A DNA stretch of 14,657 bases from Christensenellaceae bacterium (lineage in GTDB: Bacteria > Bacillota > Clostridia > Christensenellales > UBA1750). Location: NCBI GenBank assembly GCA_031287285.1, contig JAITTC010000149.1, positions 1 to 14,657 of the forward strand, read 5' to 3'. The number at the start of each line of letters is the position of its first letter. Position 1 is the first letter of the stretch. The notes under the pieces are model-generated. The model saw nothing but the letters and a program-made list of their open reading frames with translations, was not told where the DNA came from and did not search any database. Made by a program: the position numbers and the translations under genes. Of the stretch, positions 6,742-12,732 are shown one piece after another.

Positions 6742-6815
6742 TGGCGCTGCCTTCGGCAGCGCCAGGTCTAATCCCCCGCCCCCGGGCCTTTGGCCCGGGG
6801 GCGGGGGATTAGACC
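6741..6815. repeat. Two adjoining perfect hairpins, one with a 23-bp stem
   Basis: CTGGCGCTGCC (6741-6751) pairs with GGCAGCGCCAG (6755-6765), 11 bp with a TTC loop. Directly after it, arms 6765-6787 and 6793-6815 form a perfect 23-bp stem with loop CTTTG; its upper part is a run of G and C only. The top of this stem (CCCGGGCCTTTGGCCCGGG) resembles the top of the neighbouring 25-bp stem (GGGCCTTTAGCCC). The pair abuts the end of the DUF1015 gene by 28 bp. Confidence 0.85.
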
Positions 6816-6843
6816 ATTTAAAGCAGCTCCAAAACCCGGCACG

Positions 6844-8070
6844 TCAGGGGCGGATGCGGCGGCATTCCATATAATAGCGCTTCTCGTTGGCTTCGCCCAT
6901 CGAAAAAGCCTTTCTGGGCAGCGGCCCGTTTTGTATGGATGAAAACAGCTCGAGCTTTTCCATCCTCGGCAGCAAAAAGGCCGCGTTCCCTTCCCTTTGC
7001 CCGAGCTCCCTGGCGACCTCGTCACCGTGCACATAATCGCATTCCGCATGCAGCCCATCGATGACGGCCTGCAGCTTCTCTAGGGGCAGCTCGCTATAAA
7101 GCCTTTCGCCCTTTGAAGAAACCAGCAAGGCTTGCCGCCCGCCCAGCGCTTCCCCATGCCCTTTTACACTGGCGAAACCGCCGAGCGCGCGCTCCAGGGC
7201 CAACAGATCCACGCCGAACAGGGCCCGATGAATCGGCTCAAAATGCAGGGCGGGGTCGTAGAGGTTGACGAGCTCGCACAGGGCGTAGCGCGCGGGATGT
7301 CCTTCCCTTTCCTCAGCCGAGAGACCGGCCCTGGTCTTTTCCCAAACCGCCTTAGCGGAGGCCAGCGAATGGTTCCCGTCCCCCACGGCGATGAAGGGCT
7401 TTTCCCCCTTGCTCTCATACAGGCCAGAAAGGGCAGCGCGAGCCTGTTCCAGCGTTTCGCCCCGAACGGCCCAGCCAGAAAGCTGCCCGCCTCCTTGCAA
7501 AAGCTCCAGGTCATAGAGCGGCGTCCTTCCCCGCAGCGCCTCATAAAGAGGGGGCAGGAAGCCGTTTTCCACATCGTTGGCCAAGAGCATCACATGGGAA
7601 CTCTCTAGCTCCGCACCCTCCCTTAGGCCCATGCGCGCAGGCAGGCGCGAGAGGATGGTCCCCTCGGTGCAGCGGATATCGGACCGTGCGCCCGGCATAT
7701 AGTCGTAGCGCTCCAGATCGATAGCCAGCACGAGGCCGAGCCTTGTGCCGCTCGCCGTGCGCCTGGCCGCGAGCACGAAGCCCTCAAAGGCCGTCGTCAG
7801 CACATCTTTTTGGTATTCCCTCATCGCGGCCCAAATTTCAGGAAGCCTCTCTTCGCTCTGCGCCAAATAGGCTTCCGGCAAAATCAGCGAAAGCGTCGAC
7901 GGCGCTTGCCCAACGGTCGCGGCGAAGGCCTCCCAGACCTCCGGCTGGGCGGTATATTGGTCGCAGGCGATGGCGGGCCAGCGCGGATCCGAGGGGTTTT
8001 CGGGCAGCAAAATGGTCGGCAGATGAAGGCCCATCTGCGCAAAGCTGAGGTTCTCGCGTGGTGTCGTCAT
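6844..8070 (-). CDS. DUF1015 family protein
   Basis: A 408-residue member of the DUF1015 family, widespread in Clostridia and without an established biochemical role. Seen here: the opening ACDQYTAQPEVWE (residues 35-47), RSDIRCTEGTILSRLPAR (129-146), the hallmark VGDGNHSLASAKAVWEK at 229-245 (the DGNHS patch resembles a nucleotide- or metal-binding turn), and a conserved tail FSMGEANEKRYYMECRRI. Length is normal. The start has AGAGGG 8 nt upstream. It is divergent from the symporter-like gene (139-bp gap) and ends towards the hairpin cluster. In other bacteria DUF1015 genes often sit near serine biosynthesis genes; that is not the case here. Product identity by family is firm, function unknown. 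Confidence 0.93.
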   Translation of the reverse strand: MTTPRENLSFAQMGLHLPTILLPENPSDPRWPAIACDQYTAQPEVWEAFAATVGQAPSTLSLILPEAYLAQSEERLPEIWAAMREYQKDVLTTAFEGFVLAARRTASGTRLGLVLAIDLERYDYMPGARSDIRCTEGTILSRLPARMGLREGAELESSHVMLLANDVENGFLPPLYEALRGRTPLYDLELLQGGGQLSGWAVRGETLEQARAALSGLYESKGEKPFIAVGDGNHSLASAKAVWEKTRAGLSAEEREGHPARYALCELVNLYDPALHFEPIHRALFGVDLLALERALGGFASVKGHGEALGGRQALLVSSKGERLYSELPLEKLQAVIDGLHAECDYVHGDEVARELGQREGNAAFLLPRMEKLELFSSIQNGPLPRKAFSMGEANEKRYYMECRRIRP

Positions 8071-8147
8071 GCGAAAAGCCCTCTTTCTCTCTTTTTATCA
8101 TCAATCGAATTTCCTAAAGAAACAAACCCATTAAAGCATGCCGCCAC

Positions 8148-8177
8148 TTGTGCTTGCAAGGGAAAAAATGCTATACT
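8148..8177 (+). promoter_or_regulatory. Probable extended -10 promoter of the symporter-like gene
   Basis: TATACT at 8172-8177 is preceded by TGC (TGCTATACT, identical to the element at 4328-4336). TTGTGC at 8148-8153 is an 18-bp-spaced candidate -35. It lies 33 bp before the TTG start, with AAAGGGGGG between. Confidence 0.55.
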
Positions 8178-8209
8178 TCTGTTGATTTTTAGCCAAAGGG
8201 GGGCGTCCC

Positions 8210-9559
8210 TTGCATCTAAACGACGAAGGCTACGTCTTGCTGGCGTTTTTCGTGCTACTTTTGGCGACGCTCTGGCTGGGCTTTGACGCCTATGGCAGCA
8301 GGCGCGGCCATAGCAACCTTTCCGCAGGGCCCCTGCGGTCGGCGCTGGAGCTGGTCGGCTCAGAAAGCGCCTTGCTCCTCTTTCCTCTTCTGCCCGCGGC
8401 GCTGCTCGGCGGCGAGCATCTTCTGCAGCCCGCTGGGCTGCTCCTTGGCCTGCTCGCGGCGCTGCTCCTTAGCGCGCGCTTTCGCGAGCTAATGCTGGCC
8501 GAGGGGAACTTCAACCTGCTCGATGCCCTGCAAGCGCGCGGCGCCCGCGCCGGGCTCCTGGCCGCCGCCCTCCTTCTGCTCTTTTCGCTGCCGCTCATCG
8601 CCGCCTGCATCTCCCTTCTGGCCGGGCTCTTTTTCACCGCATTTTCGCTTGCACGCCATATCGCCCTGCTCGTTTCCGCCCTGCTTTGCTCGCTTTTTGC
8701 CCTGCTGAGCGGCAACGAAAGCCTGCGGCGCCGGGGTGCCTTGAAGCCCTTTCTGCTCCTGCTGCCGCTCGCCTTTCTCGGGGCGAAAGCGGTTCAGGGC
8801 AACGTCTTCGTTCCGCCTGCCTTTTCCCCAAGCCTTCCCGCGCTTGGCGGGTACGCCGCCGATCTTTCGCTGGCCTTTGCCTGCCTGGGCCTGCCCGTCT
8901 TTGGCCAAAGGGCCTTTGCCGCCAGAAATGCGCGGGTCTATCGGCGCTCTATCCCCCTGGCGCTCGCCCTCATCGCCCTCTGTCTTGGCGGAGCCCTGCT
9001 CTTGGGGCTTTTCCCCTATGCTATGGAAGGCGGCGAAGCGGAGCTTGCGCTCTTTGCCATCCTGCAGGATGAATTCCCGCCCGTGGCCGGGCTTTTGCTC
9101 TGCTGCCCCCTGGCTATGGCGCTCTATGGGGCCTTGGAAGGCGGGTCCCTCGCGGCTTCGGCGCTGGCACGGCTTTTCGCCCCCCTCTTCCCCGCCTGGA
9201 ACGAGGGCCGCCTAAACGCCCTATGGCTAGCCTGCGGCGCGCTTTGCTTCCTGCTCGCCGCGCCGCTCGCCCTCTTGCCCCTAAGCACCGGCGCGCTGTT
9301 CCTCCTGGCGCTTTCGGGCTTTGCCGGCGGCTTTGGGCCGCTATTTTGCGCCCTTGCACTTAAAAAGGAGCCTTCAAACCTTGGGGCCAGTCTATGCCTG
9401 TGCTGCGGGGCCGCTCTCGCGCTGGCCTGGAGCCTCCTCCCCGCGCTAAGCGGACTGTTCCCCGCGCCGCTGCCCAGTTTCGCGGCCGGGCTTTTGGGCC
9501 TTACGCTGGGGAATCGCATCACATCAAGGCGCAAAATAAGCGAAAGCGGGGCGGTATAG
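8210..9559 (+). CDS. Sodium:solute symporter-like polytopic membrane protein
   Basis: A 449-residue, very Leu/Ala-rich protein with about 12-13 hydrophobic segments. The layout of the first 130 residues (segment 1, a basic loop GSRRGHSN, a long pair of segments, then RELMLAEGNFNLLDALQARG) resembles the sodium/solute symporter (SSS, PutP-like) family, where a phrase of the type 'TLPDxLxxR' precedes segment 4. The Na+ site residues cannot be assigned with confidence, so substrate and even transport function are inferred. The start is TTG at 8210, with AAAGGGGGGC 6 nt upstream and no in-frame ATG that would fit. The last 63 codons are part of a 210-bp unit repeated three times in tandem. Originally it was probably translationally coupled to the DUF6886 gene with 3 nt between stop and start. 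Confidence 0.6.
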   Translation: MHLNDEGYVLLAFFVLLLATLWLGFDAYGSRRGHSNLSAGPLRSALELVGSESALLLFPLLPAALLGGEHLLQPAGLLLGLLAALLLSARFRELMLAEGNFNLLDALQARGARAGLLAAALLLLFSLPLIAACISLLAGLFFTAFSLARHIALLVSALLCSLFALLSGNESLRRRGALKPFLLLLPLAFLGAKAVQGNVFVPPAFSPSLPALGGYAADLSLAFACLGLPVFGQRAFAARNARVYRRSIPLALALIALCLGGALLLGLFPYAMEGGEAELALFAILQDEFPPVAGLLLCCPLAMALYGALEGGSLAASALARLFAPLFPAWNEGRLNALWLACGALCFLLAAPLALLPLSTGALFLLALSGFAGGFGPLFCALALKKEPSNLGASLCLCCGAALALAWSLLPALSGLFPAPLPSFAAGLLGLTLGNRITSRRKISESGAV

Positions 9560-9580
9560 GCCATGCGCTTATTTCAGCGG
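9371..9580 (+). repeat. Tandem repeat unit A (end of symporter gene plus DUF6886 start)
   Basis: This 210-bp unit begins inside the symporter-like gene (CCTTCAAACCTTGGGG), includes its stop codon (TAG, 9557-9559), then GCC and ATGCGCTTATTTCA, the first codons of the downstream DUF6886 gene. It is followed without a gap by unit B at 9581. Unit length is a multiple of three. Confidence 0.9.
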
Positions 9581-9703
9581 CCTTCAAACCTCGAGGCCAG
9601 TCTATGCCTGTGCTGCGGGGCCGCTCTCGCGCCGGCCTGGAGCCTTCTTCTCGCGTTAAGTGGGCTGTTCGGACTGCCGAGAGAACTGCGGCGAGTTTTT
9701 TAG
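9563..9703 (+). pseudogene. Chimeric fragment: DUF6886 start joined to symporter tail (unit A/B)
   Basis: A 46-codon frame opens with MRLFQ, the first residues of the DUF6886 gene, and runs into the penultimate membrane segment of the symporter (LEASLCLCCGAALAPAWSLL). It then leaves the homologous sequence at a 112-bp insertion and stops at TAG 9701-9703. A CGGGGCGG site lies before the ATG, copied from the downstream gene's start region. Compared with the intact tail it carries L-to-P and G-to-E changes. I regard it as a decaying by-product of the tandem duplication, though it could still be translated. Confidence 0.5.
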
Positions 9704-9901
9704 CTTTAGGTAAAACATGCGGGGATTCCCCCTTACAAAGAATTTGCCCAAAGAACTCCTCTCCACGCTAAGCGGACTGTTCCCCGCGCCGCTGCCCGGT
9801 TTCGCGGCCGGACTTTTGGGCCTTGCGCTAGGGAATCGCGTCGCATCAAGGCCTAAAATAAGAAAAGAAGGGGAGGCGTGGCCATGCGCTTATTTCAGGG
9901 G
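9581..9901 (+). repeat. Tandem repeat unit B, interrupted by about 112 bp
   Basis: The unit starts CCTTCAAACCTCGAGG and ends with ATGCGCTTATTTCAGGGG, homologous to unit A throughout except for extra sequence between 9671 and 9782. The extra block is bounded by near-identical 14-mers, TAAGTGGGCTGTTC (9657-9670) and TAAGCGGACTGTTC (9769-9782). The block is more AT-rich than its surroundings and I do not recognise it. Unit B is the most diverged of the three. Confidence 0.85.
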
Positions 9902-10090
9902 CCTTCAAGCCTTGGGGCCAGCCTATGCCTGTGCTGCGGGGCCGCTCTCGCGCTGGCCTGGAGCCTCCTCCCCGCGCTAAGCGGGTTATTCCCCGCGCCG
10001 CTGCCCAGTTTCGCGGCCGGACTTTTGGGCCTTACGCTGGGGAATCGCATCGCATCAAGGCTCAAAACAAGCAAAAGAGGGGAGGCATAG
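9884..10090 (+). CDS. Small chimeric membrane protein (symporter tail copy)
   Basis: A 68-residue frame made by tandem duplication. MRLFQ comes from the start of the DUF6886 gene; the rest repeats the last 63 residues of the symporter-like protein. It predicts two hydrophobic helices (about 12-33 and 38-54) and a short basic tail (ASRLKTSKRGEA). The ribosome binding site AAGGGGAGG is 7 nt upstream of the ATG and the stop is 3 nt before the DUF6886 start, so it is well placed to be translated and coupled to that gene. In the membrane part most differences from the parent are synonymous (for example GGA-CTG to GGG-TTA for Gly-Leu), while the tail has diverged. It may be a real small membrane protein or a recent by-product. 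Confidence 0.45.
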   Translation: MRLFQGPSSLGASLCLCCGAALALAWSLLPALSGLFPAPLPSFAAGLLGLTLGNRIASRLKTSKRGEA

Positions 10091-10107
10091 CCCATGCGCT
10101 TATTTCA
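9902..10107 (+). repeat. Tandem repeat unit C
   Basis: About 206 bp from CCTTCAAGCCTTGGGG to ATGCGCTTATTTCA, where the true DUF6886 gene takes over (next bases TGTGAGCG). By eye it is roughly 93% identical to unit A. This marks the right end of the triplication. Confidence 0.9.
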
Positions 10108-10618
10108 TGTGAGCGAAGAACCCGGCATTGCGCTCTTTTCGCCGCGCTCGGCAAAGCCCGGCGGGCCAGGCGAAGGGCGGGCCCTTGTCTGGGCCATCGA
10201 CGAAGCTCGCCTGCCCAACTACCTCTTGCCCCGTGATTGCCCGCGTGTGACCTGGCACTGGCGCGAAACCAGCGCAAAGGCCGACCAGGCGGCCTTCTTC
10301 TCGTCCCCAAGCACCACGCATGCCATCGCCATTGAACGCGGCTGGTTCCGGCGCTGCGCTGAAACCACGCTCTATATTTATGAGTTTCAGCCCGATGGTT
10401 TCGCGCTTTTTGATGAAATCGCGGGCTATTATGTGAGCGAAACCGAGCAAAAGCCCACCCGGCGGCAAGTGGTCTGCGATGTTTTTGCCGCCCTGATTGA
10501 GCGCGGGGTGGAACTGCGCGTCATCGACGATTTATGGCCGCTTTGTGCCAAAATACAGGCTTCGAGCCTTGGCTGGTCGATGATTCGGATGGCGAATGCG
10601 AGGAAGGAACCCTGTTGA
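10094..10618 (+). CDS. DUF6886 family protein
   Basis: A 174-residue protein of a small conserved family of unknown function common in Firmicutes, which I recognise as DUF6886. Seen here: the opening MRLFHVSEEPGIALFSPR, VWAIDEARLPNYLLPRDCPRV (residues 35-55), FFSSPSTTHAIAIE (70-83), TLYIYEF, and FDEIAGYYVSETEQ (112-125). The ordered HVSEE, DCPRVTW and GYYVS motifs and the compact mixed fold suggest a small enzyme, but no reaction is known. It is full length for the family. RBS GAGGGGAGG lies 10 nt upstream. It follows the symporter-like gene and its duplicated tails and is probably co-transcribed with them. The gene's first 14 bases occur three times in this window because of the duplication. 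Confidence 0.88.
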   Translation: MRLFHVSEEPGIALFSPRSAKPGGPGEGRALVWAIDEARLPNYLLPRDCPRVTWHWRETSAKADQAAFFSSPSTTHAIAIERGWFRRCAETTLYIYEFQPDGFALFDEIAGYYVSETEQKPTRRQVVCDVFAALIERGVELRVIDDLWPLCAKIQASSLGWSMIRMANARKEPC

Positions 10619-10945
10619 AGGGGCCGATCGGGCAGCCATCGCTTTGTCCGCACCCGGCGCCGCTCGTTGTTCAGCGGATAAAGCTTAGAGCCCAGCATTA
10701 TTCAACGATTCCGCCCGGCAAGGCCGGCCCGAGCGACCGCATAGCCCCCTTGCGGGCTGGCGTTTCAACGCACAAAGCCCGAATTGCGGCCAAGGCGGGC
10801 CGCGAGCGATAGCGAGCAAACAAAGGCCGGGAGCCTGCTATGCTAAAAGCATGGCGGCTCCCGGCCTTTGTTCACGGCTGCGAAGCAGACGGGCCCGCCG
10901 CCCCGGCGCGAGCGGAGGCCGGCACTCCTTTTGGGCCGCAGCCCC
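10619..10945. other. Gene-free stretch rich in hairpins
   Basis: No credible gene is visible between the converging DUF6886 and GH32-like genes. The stretch contains small palindromes (CCGGC-AAG-GCCGG near 10717-10729; AGCCC...GGGCT near 10743-10758; GCGTT-TC-AACGC near 10760-10771) and then the large branched element at 10794-10899. There is no T-tract that would make any of them a standard terminator. Confidence 0.65.
10794..10899. repeat. Branched hairpin element, copy 2
   Basis: Outer arms GGCGGGCC (10794-10801) and GGCCCGCC (10892-10899) enclose a 17-bp perfect stem (10819-10835 with 10856-10872). That stem continues after one bulged base into GCTATGC/GCATGGC (10837-10843 with 10849-10855) around loop TAAAA. 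CTGC-GAA-GCAG (10878-10888) follows. The flanks ATAGCGAGCAAAC and GGCTGCGAAGCAGAC match those of the element at 6632-6741 with one mismatch each, while the main stem is different. It lies, like copy 1, between convergent genes. Confidence 0.8.
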
Positions 10946-11800
10946 CTAAAACGCGCTCTGTTCGATTTCGAAGAGCTCGGCCTGATGCACCCGCAAGCCG
11001 CCTTCCGCAAAAAGGCGCAGCCCTGCGCCTTCTGCGTCCCCGGGGAAGACCAAGGCCGAGAGGCAGTCGCTGCCGTTGAAAAAGACCTCGATGGCCGGGC
11101 CGTCAAGGTAAAGGCGCAGCTCGTTGATGCCCTGGCCCAGCACCGCGCCGCCCTGCGGCCCAAGGCCGCCCGCCATGGAGCAATCAAGGCTCATCTCTTC
11201 GGCCGCGCCATCAAAGCGCAGGGTTGCTTTCTGCCCGTTTTCACCGCGCAAAAGCTCAAAATTCAGCGCGGAAACCCCGGCTTCAAAGCGAATAACAGCC
11301 CCCAAATGCCGCCCTTCGATGCCCTTAAGCGGATTTTCCCCCTCGTGCAAAGAGAAGTCGCGTTTCATGAAGAGGCGCTTCCCGCGCAGCCGCCCCATTT
11401 CCGCCACCTGGCGTAAAAACAAGCTGCCGTCGCGCCGAAGGCCGATGGCCCTTGGCAGGGCGGGGAAGCCCCTTGCCGGCCCTTCGCCCGCGAGCTCGCC
11501 GCAGAGCAGCGCCTCGCCGCCCGGCAGCAAGGCAAGCCTCGGATTACTAAAATTTGCGCCCAAATCGACGGGAAAGGGCCTGCGAAAGGCATACTCGCGC
11601 CCTTCCAGCAGCCCGAACCGCGCCATCACGCGCTTCTCGCCTTCCCTTTGGCAAAGGAGCAGCGCCTTTCCGCCCTCAAAGGGCAGCAGGCAGTGATTGA
11701 CTTGCCCTTCCTCCCGCGGGAGCGCCGCCGCAGGCGTTTTTGCCTCTTCGAAGGCAAGGCGAGGAAGAAAGCCAAAAATTGGTCGGTTCCATTCTTCCAA
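10946..11800 (-). CDS. Truncated GH32-like protein (beta-sandwich, no catalytic motifs)
   Basis: A 284-residue protein that matches the last part of glycoside hydrolase family 32 enzymes (fructosidases, sucrose-6-phosphate hydrolases). Seen here: an end-of-propeller segment with FSNPRLALLPGGEALLCG, then LPRAIGLRRDGSLFLRQVAEMGRLRG as in the GH32 'LPR...L..DG.L.Q.P..EL..LR' motif. The C-terminal beta-sandwich has LRLYLDGPAIEVFFNGSD and GLRLFAEGG. The catalytic motifs WMNDPNG, RDP and EC are absent, and the protein is about 60% of family length. I place the start at TTG 11800 because AGGAGGG sits 8 nt upstream; an ATG at 11821 has no such site. A possible -10 box (TATACT on the minus strand, 11895-11900) lies upstream. 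It is either a catalytically dead carbohydrate-binding relative or a decayed remnant with a preserved start. Confidence 0.6.
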   Translation of the reverse strand: MEEWNRPIFGFLPRLAFEEAKTPAAALPREEGQVNHCLLPFEGGKALLLCQREGEKRVMARFGLLEGREYAFRRPFPVDLGANFSNPRLALLPGGEALLCGELAGEGPARGFPALPRAIGLRRDGSLFLRQVAEMGRLRGKRLFMKRDFSLHEGENPLKGIEGRHLGAVIRFEAGVSALNFELLRGENGQKATLRFDGAAEEMSLDCSMAGGLGPQGGAVLGQGINELRLYLDGPAIEVFFNGSDCLSALVFPGDAEGAGLRLFAEGGLRVHQAELFEIEQSAF

Positions 11801-11991
11801 GGTAAATTCCCTCCTACTCATACCCCATGGGGCTAAAATCCTTCGTTTTGCGCAGGAAATCGGCGCCCAGCCCGCCGCTTCCCCGCTTTTAACCAGTATA
11901 TCACACATTTTGGCGCATAGGGGGGCGCTTCGCCATGTAAATTCATTTCAAAATAGGTTAAAAGAAAGCTGAACTTTTACGTAAATCGAGG

Positions 11992-12020
11992 TTGCTTTTT
12001 TCCCACAGGCGCCGTATAAT
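11992..12020 (+). promoter_or_regulatory. Strong sigma-A promoter of the structured RNA
   Basis: TTGCTT (11992-11997), a 17-bp spacer and a perfect TATAAT (12015-12020). The first base of the predicted RNA helix, at 12028, lies 8 bp after the -10 box, where transcription would start. This is the best promoter in the window. Confidence 0.88.
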
Positions 12021-12027
12021 GCTCTTA

Positions 12028-12284
12028 GTTGCTTGATGTTGGGGTTTCGTTCAGGTCTGTGGTTGCAAATCGATGCCAGTCGCGGGCGAAACGATCCACG
12101 TAAGCCCATCAAAGCATGGGCGAGCATAGCGCGGCCTAGAAGTAAGTCCGGCCGGGGGAGCAAAGCGCAACCCCGAGAGGTGTAAGTAGTGGGGAGGGTT
12201 AACGCCCTTAGGAGCGAAGCATCCAGTCGGCGAGTGTGGGGGTAAAAATCAGGTCAGCTGGGCAAAACAACAGGGTCGAGTAAC
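12028..12284 (+). ncRNA. Large structured RNA, probable raiA motif
   Basis: About 257 nt of non-coding sequence folds with closed ends. GUUGCUUGA+UGUUG (12028-12041) pairs with CAACA+UCGAGUAAC (12268-12284), 14 bp with two wobbles and a GGG bulge. Inside, GUUUCGUU (12044-12051) pairs with GGCGAAAC (12085-12092) and UGUGG (12058-12062) with CCACG (12096-12100), an interleaved order that makes a pseudoknot. GCCCAU/AUGGGC (12104-12121) and CGGCC/GGCCG (12132-12154) follow. The RNA starts at a strong promoter and has no terminator before the next gene, so it is either a leader or a processed RNA. Size, complexity and sequence style fit the raiA-motif RNAs of Firmicutes and Actinobacteria, which have been linked to sporulation; that identity is from memory. 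SRP RNA, RNase P RNA, tmRNA and 6S hallmarks are missing. Confidence 0.72.
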
Positions 12285-12312
12285 AAAAGACTTTTCGGAG
12301 GGATACCTAACC

Positions 12313-12594
12313 ATGTACGAAGACAAGACTTTGGTATGCAGAGACTGCGGCGCGGAATTCGTTTTCACCGCCGGCGAGCAGGCATTTTATGCCGAGAGAG
12401 GCTTCCAGAATGAGCCTTCCCGTTGCAAGGCCTGCCGCGATGCCCGTAAGGCGACCGGCGGACGCAGGGATGATCGTCCCCGCGAGATGTACGACGCGAT
12501 TTGCGCCGAATGCGGCCGTCCCACCAAGATCCCCTTTATTCCCAAGAACGACCGCCCGGTTTATTGCAGCGAGTGCTTCCAAGCTCGTAGGTAA
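12313..12594 (+). CDS. Small double zinc-ribbon protein
   Basis: A 93-residue soluble protein with eight cysteines in four CxxC knuckles: C9/C12, C38/C41, C64/C67 and C85/C88. The first two pairs fit the 'probable zinc-ribbon' (zf-trcl) family with the flank FYAERGFQNEPSRCKACR. The second half (ICAECGRPTKIPF...VYCSECF) is the companion ribbon usually seen with it. Between them is a basic Gly/Arg-rich linker (KATGGRRDDR) suited to nucleic acid contact. Such proteins are common and often abundant in Clostridia; their role is not settled, RNA or ribosome binding being a plausible inference. CGGAGGG lies 11 nt upstream. It is the first gene downstream of the structured RNA and is followed by a strong terminator, so RNA and gene probably form one transcription unit. 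Confidence 0.9.
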   Translation: MYEDKTLVCRDCGAEFVFTAGEQAFYAERGFQNEPSRCKACRDARKATGGRRDDRPREMYDAICAECGRPTKIPFIPKNDRPVYCSECFQARR

Positions 12595-12627
12595 TCCCCC
12601 GGCCTCAGATCTGGAAAAAAAGGAAAT

Positions 12628-12662
12628 GCAAGGTGCTTCTGAATTGAGGCGCCTTGCTTTTT
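12628..12662 (+). terminator. Intrinsic terminator after the zinc-ribbon gene
   Basis: GCAAGGTGC (12628-12636) pairs with GCGCCTTGC (12649-12657) over 9 bp with one wobble and a 12-nt loop, followed by TTTTT (12658-12662). It closes the RNA plus zinc-ribbon unit. Confidence 0.9.
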
Positions 12663-12693
12663 AAGTTCCCGGGCAACAAAAACCGCGGGCGCG

Positions 12694-12730
12694 GCGTTTT
12701 ATTCTAAAACGCAAAGGAGATTTTCTCTCC
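12694..12730 (+). promoter_or_regulatory. Hairpins around the ftsW-like gene's ribosome binding site
   Basis: GCGTTTTA (12694-12701) and TAAAACGC (12705-12712) form a perfect 8-bp stem with a 3-nt loop. Directly after it AAAGGAGA is followed by TTTTCTCTCC, so GGAGA can pair with TCTCC and mask the Shine-Dalgarno sequence. The site is also rather far (12 nt) from the ATG at 12733. TATTCT inside the first stem could alternatively be a -10 box. A role is possible but not shown. Confidence 0.4.
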
Positions 12731-12732
12731 CC

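Larger units (their letters stand above)
6127..6843. other. Gene-free stretch with repeats and hairpins
   Basis: I see no credible gene here. From 6200 to 6517 it holds copies of the dispersed palindromic repeat. From 6535 to 6630 it holds small palindromes, for example ATCCTC-AAA-GAGGAT near 6541-6555 and CCAAAGGCGCCTTGG near 6583-6597. From 6632 to 6815 it holds three large perfect hairpins described separately. It lies between the convergent ends of the lipoprotein gene and the DUF1015 gene. The DUF1015 gene has no conventional terminator on its strand, so the hairpins may do that job. Confidence 0.7.

Noticed and set aside
11822..11908. Upstream starts for the GH32-like gene at 11821 or 11908
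   Set aside because: Neither has a proper ribosome binding site; AGGAGGG is placed for TTG at 11800, and the upstream residues have no GH32 similarity.
12028..12284. SRP RNA, RNase P RNA, tmRNA, 6S RNA or a common riboswitch
   Set aside because: There is no GGTCAGGTCCGGAAGGAAGCAGC, no GAGGAAAGTCCGGGC, no tRNA-like ends and no single long 6S rod; cobalamin, lysine, T-box and magnesium riboswitch core motifs are also absent.
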